Below are positions 1 through 11,690 of a DNA stretch of 30,769 nucleotides, one piece after another. Numbering within the stretch: position 1 is the first letter of the stretch; every line of letters begins with the position of its first letter. The DNA is from Larix sibirica (taxonomy: Eukaryota > Streptophyta > Pinopsida > Pinales > Pinaceae). The notes beneath the pieces are model-generated. The model was not told where the DNA came from. It saw nothing but the letters and a program-made list of their open reading frames with translations, and did no database searches. Location of the stretch: positions 55,327 to 86,095 of the forward strand of contig NWUY0300005090.1 in the NCBI GenBank assembly GCA_004151065.3, read 5' to 3'. The position numbers and the translations under genes are program-made.

Positions 1-115
1 TGTGGGTGAAAGCAGGGCACTCTAAGAGAAAGTGATTTTCATCTTCAACCCTCTTAGATTCGCAAAGATGGCAAATCCTTTCGGCCCACCCCGTTTTAGG
101 GGTTGACGATCCCCC
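1..115 (-). pseudogene. LINE reverse-transcriptase zinc-binding (zf-RVT) fragment
   Basis: Read on the minus strand from about 115 down to the window edge, one open frame gives a Cys-x2-Cys motif (CHLC) followed by the acidic stretch VEDENHFLLECP with its His and Cys. This spacing is typical of the zinc-binding domain behind the reverse transcriptase in plant non-LTR elements. Upstream (above 116) the frame runs into AT-rich DNA, so the fragment is 5'-truncated; its other end lies outside the window. It is separate from LINE A, which has its own zf-RVT motif near 1.75 kb. The family call is by motif only. Confidence 0.5.
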
Positions 116-635
116 AATTTTCACTATAAAACTCATGAGAGTTCGTTTAATCTTGACAATATTATTATTTAGAATTAAATATTTTTAATGTTAAAACTTT
201 ATGAGTAAATTCAATCTTGCTTGACTACTAGATATCGAAACCTCACTGCAAACTGGCTTAGAGTAAAGGTTGAAAGAGTGTCCGTATTTTATTGTTTTCA
301 AATTAACAATATTCTTATTAAATTTGAAATTTATAACTTAATTGTAATTAATATTCTCATTAAACCACGTTGTAATGAATAATTAATTTTTATTACCTCA
401 TGTTATTATTATATTATAACATGTATATTTATATATTTTTAATATATATTCATTTTTATTTTTATTTCTAAATGTATAGTTAAGATGAACTTAGAGAAAT
501 GTCTTAGTAATTATGATAAGACATTGTAATAATTTAAATTTAAATTCTATGACTTCTTGGAAAAGAGTTTATGAAGAATTTAAGAAGAATAATTACAATA
601 AAGCATTAATGTTTATGTCAAGTCTTGTTTATGGC
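116..635. other. AT-rich intergenic stretch
   Basis: Strongly AT-rich with runs such as tatatttatatattttt near 420-445. I see no coding frame, RNA gene or clear repeat unit here. Confidence 0.5.
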
Positions 636-655
636 AAGTCTTACTCGTGATGATA
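636..655. repeat. Left target-site duplication of LINE A (decayed)
   Basis: The sequence aagtcttactcgtgatgata lies directly before a run of T (the poly-A tail of the minus-strand element). It resembles aagtgtctagtgacgata at 6880-6897 with a few substitutions and a two-base length difference. The pairing fits an old LINE insertion but is imperfect. Confidence 0.5.
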
Positions 656-951
656 TTTTTTTCCATAGAAAAAAGTCATAATCTATTCATGCATACGATG
701 TATTGATTACATCCTTCAGGTGCCTTGCTTTGTTCCGTGAGAATTTTTACATTATAGCTGATAGCCATGCTATCTCAAAAAAGTAAAACTTTCAAGCTTG
801 ATCAAAAATTTTACAAAATTGTCTTTCTCAGAATTTTTACACATAAACTTTTGAGAAATTTATCATATTTCCCTATACAGAAAATTCATCATATCTGCCA
901 TCAATATACAAAAAAACAAAACAAATCAAAACGACCTTGTAAAAGTAGTCT

Positions 952-3900
952 TCAGGCCATAAAATCCAGAGTAAATCTTGTTACTTCACGCTGACCTCCC
1001 ATTCTTTTGATCTTCTCACAAACTCCAAAAGGGAGGAGAAGACCTTCCTTTGATAATGCGCCGGCTATCTCAATCTGCTCCAATAAACATGACTATACTT
1101 AAGGACCGAAAAATTTTGAGCTATTGTTTCTAGATGATATACTATGCCCATCAAATTCAAATTAGTAATTTTATGCTCCTTTTGCATTGCTTTGATCCAA
1201 ATTTCCGAGTCTCAAACGATATGAAGAGATTGAACCGACTCTTCTCTCGCTATCTGCATTAGAGTTCTCATTTCCATACCTTCAGCTTTATTGTTGGTAC
1301 CTGAACCACCATTTGCTTTGAACTCTACAGTTCCCCTATCCATTAAGTGAAGTATCCCCCCTAAACCACAGACCCTATTGGATTCCTCACAGGCCCCATC
1401 AAACTATCCTGTACAATCTGCTTCTATAACCACAGCCTTTAAAATCCTAGGATTAATCGTTCTTTCATTTTCAATGAAAAACCTATAGGTTGCTTTGACA
1501 TTTGAAATAACATAGAAACCCGTAGCTTGTTATTCTAAAAAATTGTTGCATTCCTTACCTTCCAGATACTCCAAAGGACTAAAAAAGGGATACACCGTAA
1601 AGGTTTGAGAGAAGGTTTCACAAACCATCTATTAAGATTATCTTCTAGAGACTCTGCTTCCCAAAGGTTTTCCTGCTATAGAAAATCTTCCAATCCTTTC
1701 CAGACTTGAATTGAAAAAGTACATTCCAAAAACAGGTGAACAAGTGTTTCTTCAACTACCCTGCAAAGGCTACACTAGCTAGGCCCTACCATGTTTCTAT
1801 TTTTCAAATTGTCCCAGGTGAGGACCTTCCCTCTCAAAATAAGCCACATAAAAGCCTTGTGCTTCTAGGGAACCCAAACTTGCCATATGGATTTCCACCA
1901 CCAACAATCAAGAGAGCGAACAGAGTTCTAGAAAAGCTTATAATATAGGATTTTTTAACATCATACTTCCCTCCCTCCAAATTTTCGGTCCAAACCATCT
2001 GATCAGGAGAATCCTTTAACAAAATGAAACCTTTAAGAAAACCTGAGATCCAAGAGTTCCAATTATTTTCCCACCTAGCAGGTAGTGCTAATTCGGCTGT
2101 CGACTTCTAGTGATGTGAAAACCCAACCAAATATGTTCCAGCAACATCCTGTAAGGTCGTAAACCCCCTTTCATTTAGGTAGTGAATAAAATCTGTCGGA
2201 ATATTTCTCTGATTAGATACCCCCACAATTTTATCCTTCCCCACTAAGGCATTATGATCATCTCCCACCTCCCAAGCCAACAAGTCCCCGATGATAGGAA
2301 ATGCTCCTACCAACGCTTTCCAAAACAACGACCCTGCTTTGTAGTCCTTTACAGGAGTCCTGACTCAATCCAAGATGGTACAATTCTTCAAATATTTTGC
2401 TTTTAGAATAGACTACCATTTAACTTCCTTGGAAATAAACTACCACGTTGATTTTGTTGAAAACGATTTTCCAAATCTATGAAGTTCCTTCAAGCCCCAG
2501 GGCCCCCTCTTCCTTAGGTTTCGCAATAGCCGTCCAAGCTGCCCAATGAATCCCTGCTTCTGATTTTCCTTTCCAAGGAAATCTGAAAAACAATCTGCAA
2601 AGCTTCTGAATGACTCCTTTGAGGAAAGAGGCTAAAATCATCCAATAAACAGGGATAGTGTTAAGCATTGATTGAATCAGCACAAATTTTCCACCACGGG
2701 ATAAGAACCTATTACACCAAAAGTTTATTCTTCTCTCCACCTGGTTAGTAAGCTAGACCTAATCTTCCTTAACATAGCGGTTAGGTTTTAAAAAGAACCC
2801 TAGATACTTAAAGTCCTCCTCCAAGGGGAATTGATCCATCGGCATGCTTAGTTGAAACGAATGCAAATGCAAAATTTCCAATTTGTTATGATAACACGTC
2901 GATTTACTCAAGTTTAATAGCATACCTGTAGCCCGACTAAAATGATCCAGAATCTCCATTACAGCTTTCGTTTCCTGTTGTGAATCCCCTAGGAACAACA
3001 AGGCAACATCTACAAAGAAGATGTGTGTTATTGAGATATCTGCAATGTTGAGACCCTTTATTTTGTTCCTAACCTTTTCTTCTGTCAATGGTCGACTTAG
3101 TCCTTCCATTACTAGGAGAAACAAATAAGGTGATAAAGGGTATCCTTGGCGAAGCCCTCTCTGAGGATTGAAGAATGGCGAAGCTGCTCCATTAATCAAA
3201 ATTGTGAAAACCACCGACGAGATACATGACCAAAACCAATTTACCACCATTAGAGAGAATCCAGTCTGCAAGAGAACTAATCTTAGATACATCCAAATGG
3301 TTTTGTCATAAGACTTTGCTAAATCTATCTTAAGAACCTTGGAAAGTATCTGCTTGGTTTTGATAGAGTGTATGCATTCTTGAGCCATACCCACCGCCTC
3401 ATGAATACTTCGATCCTTCAAAAACCCGAATTGTTCAGCTGAAATGTGGGTAGCCAAAAGAGTTTTTATCCTTTCTGCAATAATCTTCGAAATGAGTTTA
3501 TACAGTGCATTGCAAAGTGATATTGGGCGGAAATCCCCAAAGGAGGATGGATTATCCACCTTTGGAATCAGCACTATAAAAATAGAGTTAAAGAATACTG
3601 GAACTCTACCTGAGATCCAAGTTTGTTCCACTACTCTCAAAATATAATCTCCCAGCATATCAAAAAACCCCAAGAAAAAATCTGAGGCCCACCCGTCCGA
3701 TCCTGGACTTCTAACTTTCTTGGCTTTACCCAGAGCTTGTTCTAATTCCTCCATCGTAACCGGCACTTCCAACTTAACATTTTCTTCTTCCTTAATCCAA
3801 TTAGGGAATTTAGTACTCAAATGAACTATTTCCTGAATATTATTCATTCTTGGTTCAGTGTATAGTTCCTCAAAAAACTTAACACCTTCCGCTGCCAGCC

Positions 3901-5067
3901 CATCAAAACCCTGGATACTCTCCCATTCCTTATTCTTCATCTCCCAGATTGTATTAGTTCTTTTTTTTTGGTTTACAAGCTTATGAAAGTAAGACGTATT
4001 TTCATCTCCAAGGGCTAGCCATATGGATCTTCTCTTCATTATGGCTTCCACCTCCTTTTCCATTAGAATCGCATTCTTCTGTGCTTCAAGGTCTGCTAAC
4101 CTCTCCATACTTTGTTGATGAAGGTTAGTCAATCCTTCATTTTATTTTCAATATTCTTAAGTCTTGTATCTCAACTCGCCATCAGCTTGAAAGACCAATC
4201 TATTGAGAGCTTCTTTACTTCATGTAATGCATCTGAGAATTGCCTACATGCTGCAATATTAATACTTGCATCATACCCTTCCATCCAATTCTGATTAATT
4301 TCGTGTACTCAACATTTAACAACTAGTGAGGATTGAACTTATAAGGAGTTGTTGGTTTCCGTTCTCCTCTTTCAACCTGACAGAGAATGGGGAGGTGATC
4401 AAACCCCCCTCCAGTAATTATCCAAGATCTCACACTATCCACTTTCCTTAACAGATCTCCTTGAAAAAGAAAGCGGTCTAGCCTCTTAGCTATCGCCGCT
4501 TCACCTACTCTTTTATTGAACCAAGTGGGTTTGAGCTCCACTGGTTCTATGTCAACCAGATCCATAGCCTCCATTTGGTACTAGAAGAAATCCTGTAAAG
4601 GATCCTGACGAGCTCTGTTCCCCCAAATCTCAACTCTGCTAAGAGTGAAATTCAGGTCCCCTGCCAAAAAAAAGGGAGGTCCTGTAAAAAAAAAAATTCT
4701 CAAAAAGCCCATTCCAGTAATCAACTTTCCTCTCATATGGGCCATAAACATTGAGAATCAAGAACTTCAAATCAAGATCCTTATAGTTAAAAGCAGTTCC
4801 AATACCAAAATTGAAAGAGAAACTATTCAAAATTTCCAAGTTTCCATTCCAACCCATTAGGCTACCTCTCGAAAGTCCCCTCCCATCCGTCCAGACAAAG
4901 TCCCAACCATTAAGCAACTTCTTCAAACTAACAGCTACATACTCCCCACCGCACATTGTTTCCTAGAGTAAAAGAACATCAGGTTTGTGTAACTCTACCA
5001 ACCTCACAAGCACCAGTTGTTTTAGGTTGTTGGCCAACCCTCTGCAATTCAGAGACATCAATTTCAT
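952..5067 (-). pseudogene. LINE A ORF2: endonuclease / reverse transcriptase / zf-RVT / RNase H, broken
   Basis: An intact version would nick target DNA and copy element RNA in the nucleus. The start reads MKLMSLNCRGLANN, an AP-endonuclease N-terminus; the Gln expected before catalytic Glu is a TAG (4963-4965). The endonuclease later shifts frame near an A/T run at about 4670 and ends in a GGFDHLPI motif (usual SDHxP). Reverse transcriptase landmarks include SPGSDG, KIDLAKSYD and GLRQGYPLSPYLF. The active-site box reads FVDV rather than F-x-D-D, because the second Asp is Val (codon 3005-3007), so it would be inactive even without stops. Further TAG stops lie at 4323, 2759 and 2753. A zf-RVT motif (CSLC then HLFLEC) sits near 1700-1790 and RNase H follows. 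The ORF2 start overlaps the ORF1 stop. Confidence 0.85.
1000..1409 (-). pseudogene. RNase H domain at the end of LINE A ORF2
   Basis: Minus-strand reading from 1403 gives FDGACEESNRVCGLGGILH, then GTNNKAEGMEMRTL, then a stop followed by DSEIWIKAM, and after a frameshift GALSKEGLLLPFG. These match the RNase H order of Asp (FDGA), Glu (KAEG), Asp (DSE) and the final AD-LSxxG block, in which the last Asp has become Gly. The stop before DSE is TGA. RNase H fused behind zf-RVT is known in plant L1-type LINEs, where it removes RNA from the cDNA hybrid. This copy is decayed. Confidence 0.75.
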
Positions 5068-6813
5068 TGGAGAACTGAGGAAAAGGGCTTGTCTCTAAGC
5101 ACCCTTGGTGTCAACTTTCCCGAAAAACCCAATTTAAAACTCTCTCTCTCGAGCTCAAATTTCTTGGGATTTCTACGGAAAGGAGTAAAAAACCCTAGAC
5201 CTAAAGCCTCTTCAGTATCCTCAACATGGACCGAGCCTTTAGATCTAAGGACATAGGGATTTGAGGCCTCCCATCCACCCTTAAGAAGTGTTGAACCAGC
5301 AAAGTTGAGCACCAACAACGGGGAGTGGCTTCTAATAAGGGATTTATAAGCTCTCAACGATTTCCTGGGGGTAGGGCTGTCCACCCGACCCATCCCAGCC
5401 ATAACATGCCCTATAGCTTTCAATGGCATATCTTTCAAGCTGAAATTCAAGGGTTTAAGGGAATCCATAGATAATAAAGACTTACCAATTAGAGCATCCT
5501 TAGTTGTAGACTTGAGTCCAGCTGCTTCCTCAACTTGCTTCCTTTTCATTATATTTCCCTCTGCAAGGGTCCCATTTTCCTTCGCTCCAAAGTCCTCAAT
5601 CCCCACACCTACCTCTCTGGACGAGACTTGCTCCATAAACCCTGAGCTTCGTATGCATGGATCCCCTACAATCTTCTGGTTCACTTTTGTCCTTGGAGAA
5701 TGGACTTCATTTGTGATACCGATCATCTCAACCAACTTACAAGGATGAGTGTGTTCCCATTCTCCGATTCCAAGAAACCCTAAAGCTTCCCCTCTTTCTG
5801 AAGGCATTTCTTTAGCCGACGACTCAGTAAAATCCTTTGAATCCAGATCTTCCTGAGAGAGCATGTTCTCTTTTTGAATCTCAGGTACCTTCAAAAGGTC
5901 CGACTCCTTAAAATATCCTTTAGACTCCTTTACTGCCCAAATCTGTTTCTTAAAAGAGAGAACACAGTCCTTTAATAAATGACTGTAGACATGGCACCGC
6001 CCACACCTAAACGGGATGTTAACATAGTCAAGCCTTTGCTTCAAAATGCTATCTCCAATAACTAAATCAATGAAGTCATGGAGGCCTAACTTCATATCGA
6101 TTGAGATGAAAACCTTTGCTACCGTTCTCAGGGCTTGGAATTTATACTAAGGGTCAACAAACACAATATTACCAACTTGATTCCCTAGGGCCGTTAAAAA
6201 TTGGTCCGTCCAAAGTTCCAAAGGAAGACCCGGGATTTTAACCCAGACCGAGGTTAGCTTAGAAAACTCCCTGCGTGGATCAAAGCAAGGATTCCAGCAT
6301 TTTAGGGTTAACAGTTTCTTTCCCCACATCCAGAATCCAGAATCCATTGAGTAGATTGACTGCATCTTCCTCATTGTGCATCTTAAAACTAAGCCACCCC
6401 TGAGTCATAATATAGAACTCTGGACAGTAGTTCAGGATCGAAACCCAGTGAGATTGTAACCATTCCCGTAGTCCCTCCTCCATGACTAGAATTCCATAAA
6501 AACTTCCAACTAGGGTTTTACCAGAATATGTCAAAATGACTTCTACTTTTAGATCTGCTCCCACCGTCATCTTGACCCCACTTTGTAGAAGGATAAACTT
6601 TTGTTTTCTCCTTCGCTCAGCTGCTTCCGATCGACCCTGAACCTTGTCATCGATTGCAGGCAACACATCATTATGAATTGTCTCATCTACTAGCTTGTAA
6701 TCCTCTTGATTGTAGAAACCCGAGAAGACTTCATCTCGATTGATCCCAACCCTTGAAGGACTCCCACGGTGCAGATCCCCAGTCTCAGTCTCATCCTCAA
6801 TAAAGGCGGCCAT
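5064..6813 (-). pseudogene. LINE A ORF1: DUF4283-like domain plus CCHC zinc knuckle, broken
   Basis: ORF1 proteins of plant LINEs bind element RNA. The start is ATG at 6813 (MAAFIEDE). The first 177 codons hold the DUF4283-like region (REWLQSHW, GWLSFKMHNEEDAVNLL). Near 6310-6340 the frame shifts and continues as TSVWVKIPGLPLELWT, a hallmark of this family, to a TAG at 6147-6149. The same frame then reopens through FQALRTVAKVFISIDMKLG into a zinc knuckle CGRCHVYSHLLKDC (5964-6005, C-x2-C-x4-H-x4-C, all ligands present) and a long polar tail. Its stop TGA (5064-5066) shares two bases with the ATG of ORF2. One frameshift and one stop break it. Confidence 0.8.
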
Positions 6814-6879
6814 TAATGATCTCCTCCACTAAAAAACCCTAAGACCCAAAACCCTCCATAGTTTCTGAGCTAAAAATCT

Positions 6880-6897
6880 AAGTGTCTAGTGACGATA
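6880..6897. repeat. Right target-site duplication of LINE A (decayed)
   Basis: aagtgtctagtgacgata, partner of 636-655. It sits just beyond the 5' untranslated leader of LINE A, where an insertion boundary is expected. Confidence 0.5.
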
Positions 6898-7700
6898 TAG
6901 TGAGAGGAAACATCTTACCTAAAAAACATTAATATTTATAAATAAAGATCATTAGCGTTGTTTCCTAAATTTGGCCAAAGCCATGATGTCTTCAACCCCA
7001 TCAACCCAAACATGTTTGGGGCATCTTATACATCAAATATAGTTACATGCTAAATAAAATCAATAATTTGTTAATTACATGAAGTCATATTGTTTGTTAA
7101 ATTTTGAAGGCATATGTTGTTGGCTTTTGTTAATTGGAATCTAAATTAAAGCTTCGTCATAGCTTTCAATATATCAAAAAACAAAAAAGTAGGTACTAAC
7201 CTTTACCTTTTTACTTGCATGCTGACTCGATTGTGTCATAAGTGACTTAAGCATAGTCTTAGCCCATCTAAAATCTCGTGTGAAGATTGCTAATTATTTT
7301 GAAAATTGATTACTGAGTAAATTTAAACAAAAATTAATAAGATATAATGTAAGAAATAATTTGTTCACTTTTTGGGATGGGTAAGCAGTTAAACCTTGTG
7401 TATTGCTAAATATTTTAGTTATCCATGTTTTATGAAGTTAATGAAGTGGACAATCTAAATTACAACAATGATAATCCAATTAATTCATGGTTCACATGGT
7501 TCACATTTTGCAAATTTAAAAAAAAAAATCTAATAATCCAATTAATTCATGGTTCACATATTAATTTTGCAAATTTAAAAAAAAAATCTAATTTGCAATG
7601 GGGCAGTACATTGCCAGTTGCCACCTAGTGGCTCTTTTTAATATTACAGTTGGTTTATATTTAAAATATTTGGTAGTATGTAAGTATTTACAAACCCTTG
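6898..7700. other. AT-rich spacer between LINE A and the transporter
   Basis: No coding frame with recognisable content. The only structure seen is the 62-bp tandem repeat at 7473-7592. The part nearest 7864 is probably the transporter's 3' flank; I could not place its polyadenylation site. Confidence 0.5.
7473..7592. repeat. 62-bp tandem repeat, two copies
   Basis: Units start at 7473 and 7535. Both begin aatccaattaattcatggtt and both end in a ttgcaaattt-plus-poly-A block followed by tctaat. They differ by a few bases in the middle. Confidence 0.75.
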
Positions 7701-7864
7701 AAAAGGCTGTCATCCAACGGTAACCTGGGCAACTCTGACTAGCTTTTTCTTAAGCTGGTCAGCCATAGTGTAATATTCAATTACAGTGTTTTGCATGCCT
7801 TGTCCAGAAATTTCTAGGTTACAGTTTATCATCATATACCAGAAGCTGTTCAGTGATATGAATT

Positions 7865-10224
7865 TCAACTGGCATTTTTGTACTTGTACCAATGGGCACA
7901 AAAAACATATGCCAGCAAATTTAAGAGGCTGAGTGATGCTAATAACCAAAAGTAGTAATCCAGGTGGCCTTCATTCAAATTATCAGGTATCCATCCTGTT
8001 TTTCCTCCTCCGGTAGTTGCAAACATAACAACTGTAACAATAAAGCTACTCAAATAGTTCCCTAATCCTATAGTAAGAAGAGAAAGTGCACTGCATAAAC
8101 TGCGCATAGCATCAGGTGACTGGTCATAGAAAAATTCCAACTGCCCTATGAAAGTAAAGACTTCCGATGCACCAACTATGAAGTACTGAGGAATCTGCCA
8201 TAAAATGCTCATGGGAATTGGTGTCTCTTTGTCATGGACCAAGTCATGAATCTTGATGATTTTCAACCGTTTGATTTCAACCAAAGCAGCTGCTACCATA
8301 GCCAGTATCGATATGAAGAGACCAATACCCATTCGTTGCAGCTCAGTAAAACCCCTATCTTTCTTGGTGTAATTCCGAACAAGTGGCACAACTAGACGAT
8401 CATATACTGGAACCCATAACATGACGCTCAGAACATCAAATAGGGATAGCGACGCCGGAGGAATATGGAACTGTGATCCAATCCTAGCGTCCAAAGTCAT
8501 GCCCTGTTCAAGAAACATCGTGGAAACTTGGGCATAAACAGCAGAAAAAACAATACCAGTAGCCCAGATGGGAAACATACGAACAAGAATCTTCAGTTCC
8601 TCCACTTGGGTTACAGTACATAGCTTCCAGGGATTAGAATAGCCACCCTTCCTAATATCATCATCTGTTATTATAGCTGCTTTGTCAAGACACCTGCAAA
8701 AAAACTTAGAATCCAATGAGAAAATAGCAGAAACTGCAATAGCTTGGCTTGTGCTGCATGCCAATTCATATTTCTGCACTGCACAATATTTTAGAATCTC
8801 ATGTGTTTACTGAGAACCATATAAAATCAGCGCTAAAATCAGTATAATGTTTAATGTATACAAGAGATATACCTGAATTCATCAGTATGTTTTAGCTTTC
8901 GGCTTCCTTGAATTGCAGAACTATTGTCTTGTACTTCGTATAAAAGTGAATGGTCAAGGGGCACTTTCTTTTGCGATTTGCCCAATGATGCAACTACGAC
9001 CTGGCACATCCGTATCAAAGGACTACCTCCAGGTTTTTGGAATCTATAAAGCGGTGTACCAAAAAAGAAACTCCCTATGGCTACTCCCATAAATACTGTA
9101 GGAATTCCAAAACCCCATCCCCAACCAACATTATCCTGAACCCAGACAAGAATGCTACATGAAACAAGAGCCCCGACATAGATTGAAAAGTAAAACCAAT
9201 TGAAAAATGAGCCTTTTTTCTTCTTTTCTTTTGGATCAGTATCATCAAATTGGTCAGCTCCAAAAGAAGACACGCAAGGTTTGATGCCTCCAGTTCCTAA
9301 TGAAATTAGGGAAAGTCCAAGGTAAAATACACCATATTGAATTATGTTCGCTGTTGGGCAGTCGGGTCCTGTGCAGGAAGGAGGCTTCAAGGAAGGCATA
9401 GATGCTGAAAGAGTCCAAGTTGCCATTCCCTGCAAAACTCAGTGCTTGCTTGTCAGCAGCATTGCCTCAACAATGCAGCAATCCATATAAACTGTGATTA
9501 AACCAGCACAAAAATATAAAAAAGTGATTAAACCAGCACAAACAAGGTAGTTTTGCTAAAAAAGAATCAGCATTTGCAATTCGGAGTTGAAAAATGGACT
9601 CCTGATATCGGCAAAGTTTAAGCATACAATGAAGTAAATTATTGAGAACGCTGCAATGGTCCAATATCGTCCCCAATATGCATCGGCCAAAACTGCCCCC
9701 AAAAGAGGTGTGACATAGCAGGTGCCTGACCAAATAGTAACATTCTTTGCAGCAGTGGCATTCCCCTGATGCAGAATTTTTGTCAAGTAAGTCACTAGAT
9801 TTGTATTGATTCCATAGTATGCTAGTCGCTCGCAACACTCATTTCCTGCAATGCAAAAGTGAAAATTAAATGGGTTGACAACATGATTTTCAAACGTAAC
9901 CATGAGATAGGCCGCCGATTACAAAGTTCATTTGAGTACTCTGTATTTAAGCGCTCTCATGCGGGAAGAGTGGGCACAGGGGTGACCATCGACGAAATCC
10001 AGTTTGACAAACTTGGTGCCGCCCCGAAAAATAAAATGAGAAAATTGACCTTACATATTATTGCCATTTATAATGCCAACTTTAAACATTTCACATGGAT
10101 TTTGGAGACAACCTAAAATGAATGAGCAAGCCCTCCAGTTTCCTGTACTCTCTTTTACACAAGGCCTTCCCCAGAAATCAGCTGATCCATCCCCTGTGTA
10201 CTGTTCTTGACTGGCCTGAAACAT
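7865..10224 (-). CDS. NPF8: NPF8-type (PTR) proton-coupled di/tripeptide transporter, four exons
   Basis: Membrane transporter of the NRT1/PTR (NPF, POT) family that moves di- and tripeptides with protons. Exons on the minus strand: 10224-10113, 9845-9628, 9429-8873 and 8693-7865. All three introns (267, 198 and 179 bp) have GT-AG ends. The exons sum to 1716 bp, that is 571 residues plus TGA, with no internal stop, which is the usual NPF8 length. Visible motifs: [11 protein letters not shown] just before ECCER (residues 40-44), the ExxER proton-coupling motif; GTGGIKP with its Lys near 160; [43 protein letters not shown]. The sequence resembles Arabidopsis PTR1/PTR2/PTR5, so peptides are likelier cargo than nitrate; that is inferred from similarity. 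The start chosen is ATG at 10224 (MFQASQEQY), but the TTTCAG just after it could instead be a 3' splice site for an upstream exon I did not find. It is the only intact host gene here. Confidence 0.9.
9494..9542. repeat. Short direct repeat in transporter intron 2
   Basis: gtgattaaaccagcacaaa occurs at 9494 and again at 9524, a 30-bp period. It lies inside the second intron and does not touch the splice sites. Confidence 0.7.
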
Positions 10225-10634
10225 CAAAGTATGTTAGACCAAAAATCAACAGATCCATACCCCATGTATTTCCGTTCCCTTCTTAACTGACATCAAACTA
10301 AGGTAGACCATGTGAGTTAGCCAAGGACAAAATTTGAGAGCTTACGGTAGAACACCATAATAACAACTATCGGCTGACCATATAAAAATGTTAAAAAAGA
10401 GATGTGTGAAAATTCATGGGTGAAAAATGGTATTGTACTATCTTAAGAAAAAATATTTTTTCTTTCATTCAAGTGTATTTTCACTAATTTGGCAGTCCCT
10501 CGTGAATTTTATCAACTTGATAGAGATCCAAATATCTGCCTCAGTTTGCTGTTGTCTCTGGAAAATTACTACTAGTACTTAGAATAATGAGCAAGGCATC
10601 ACTTCATAGCAGCTTCAAGCGCATAAAAACCCCT
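10225..10634. other. Upstream flank of the transporter gene
   Basis: This should hold the 5' UTR and promoter of the transporter (minus strand), and possibly a further upstream exon. I cannot point to a TATA box or start site with confidence, and I see no other gene. Confidence 0.4.
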
Positions 10635-10786
10635 GCATAAAGAAACTGAATTAGTCCAGTCATCATCAGGGCTGAGTTGAAAGAGACGGTGTATGAAACC
10701 TCCGCATAAAAAAACTGAATCAATCCAGTCATCAACAATGACAAAGAGAGTCGAAGCTGAGTTGAAAGATACAGTGTACAATTGTC
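10635..10786. repeat. Imperfect tandem repeat, about 69-bp period
   Basis: Units start at 10635 (gcataaagaaactgaattag) and 10704 (gcataaaaaaactgaatcaa). Both continue with tccagtcatca and later gctgagttgaaaga. The second is longer by an inserted stretch. Confidence 0.65.
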
Positions 10787-10943
10787 AATCTCGAACAGAA
10801 TGCCCATAAATGGGTGCACCCACGCATCCCTCAACGCCCGCCCGTCTGAGTAAAAACGGAGAAGAAACTTCAAACGACCATCGTTTACCTTCGTCTCTAA
10901 AAAACGGTTCCGTACACTAAAACGGAAACGACCGTAAAATTTG

Positions 10944-11195
10944 TTCCGTCCCAGTTTTTTGATTTGAACTTCTTTGCAAAACGAGAAACCCGTCCCATTT
11001 TTTAGAATTTTTTTTTTGTAAAACGAGAACCCATCGTCTCACTTCTAGTAACAGAGCTACTGAACTACAAGTCCCGTTTTTTAGAACTTCTCTAGAAAAC
11101 GAGAAACCCCGTCCCATTTTTTAGAAATGTTTTTGGAAAACGAGAACCCCTGTCACATTTCTGGTAACAGAGTACTAAACTAGATGCTTCTTTTA
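10944..11195. repeat. Degenerate minisatellite, about 40-bp units
   Basis: The motif aaaacgagaa(a)ccc followed by gtcccattttttagaa recurs about five times, with variant units carrying ctggtaacagagtactaaact (seen twice in diverged form). No coding frame survives. Confidence 0.65.
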
Positions 11196-11690
11196 TGATG
11201 AATACTTTTAACAGTTTAATATGAAGTGTGAATTGCTACTTTCAACAACAACAACTTCGTTTTGTAATGTAATGACATTTACAAAAACACTAATCAGAAT
11301 GAAGATAAATCCGCATTCCTTAACATAAAATAACACCCAATTACAAAAATTATGTAGACACAACTATCCCCTGAATCCATTTCAGTTTGCATATCGCACA
11401 AAATAAAATTATATATATGATTAGACATTCTGTCCCTTAATCTTGGGGTCTAATTTGGCATGGTTTCAAGATTGGTATACTCGCATTGTATGTACAAATT
11501 CTATCCTTGCCAAACATAATTTTAAATGAGCAATAAAACCAAGTGAAACAGAACAAGGTATCAGCATGTTCCTAAATCCAAACTAGCTTCAGATCTCACA
11601 ACCATATTTTAGTACAAACAGAAGCCGAAAATCTCTATTGTATTATTATTAAAAATTCCTCGAGTGTTACATAAGCACTTAGTTTTTTTT

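Larger units (their letters stand above)
656..6879 (-). mobile_element. LINE A: decayed L1-type non-LTR retrotransposon with RNase H
   Basis: On the minus strand the domains run in the order expected for a plant LINE: ORF1 with a DUF4283-like domain and CCHC knuckle (6813 to 5064), then ORF2 with an AP-type endonuclease (5067 to about 4323), reverse transcriptase (about 4290 to 2480), zf-RVT (about 2330 to 1690) and RNase H (about 1409 to 1000), then a 3' UTR ending in poly-A (T run at 654-661). Frameshifts and several in-frame stops show that it is dead. The ends are placed by an imperfect TSD pair (636-655 and 6880-6897). If those ends are right the element is about 6.2 kb, close to full length. 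Confidence 0.8.

Noticed and set aside
9859-10116. A plus-strand 85-codon frame
   Set aside because: It lies across intron 1 and the end of exon 1 of the transporter on the opposite strand and shows no family feature.
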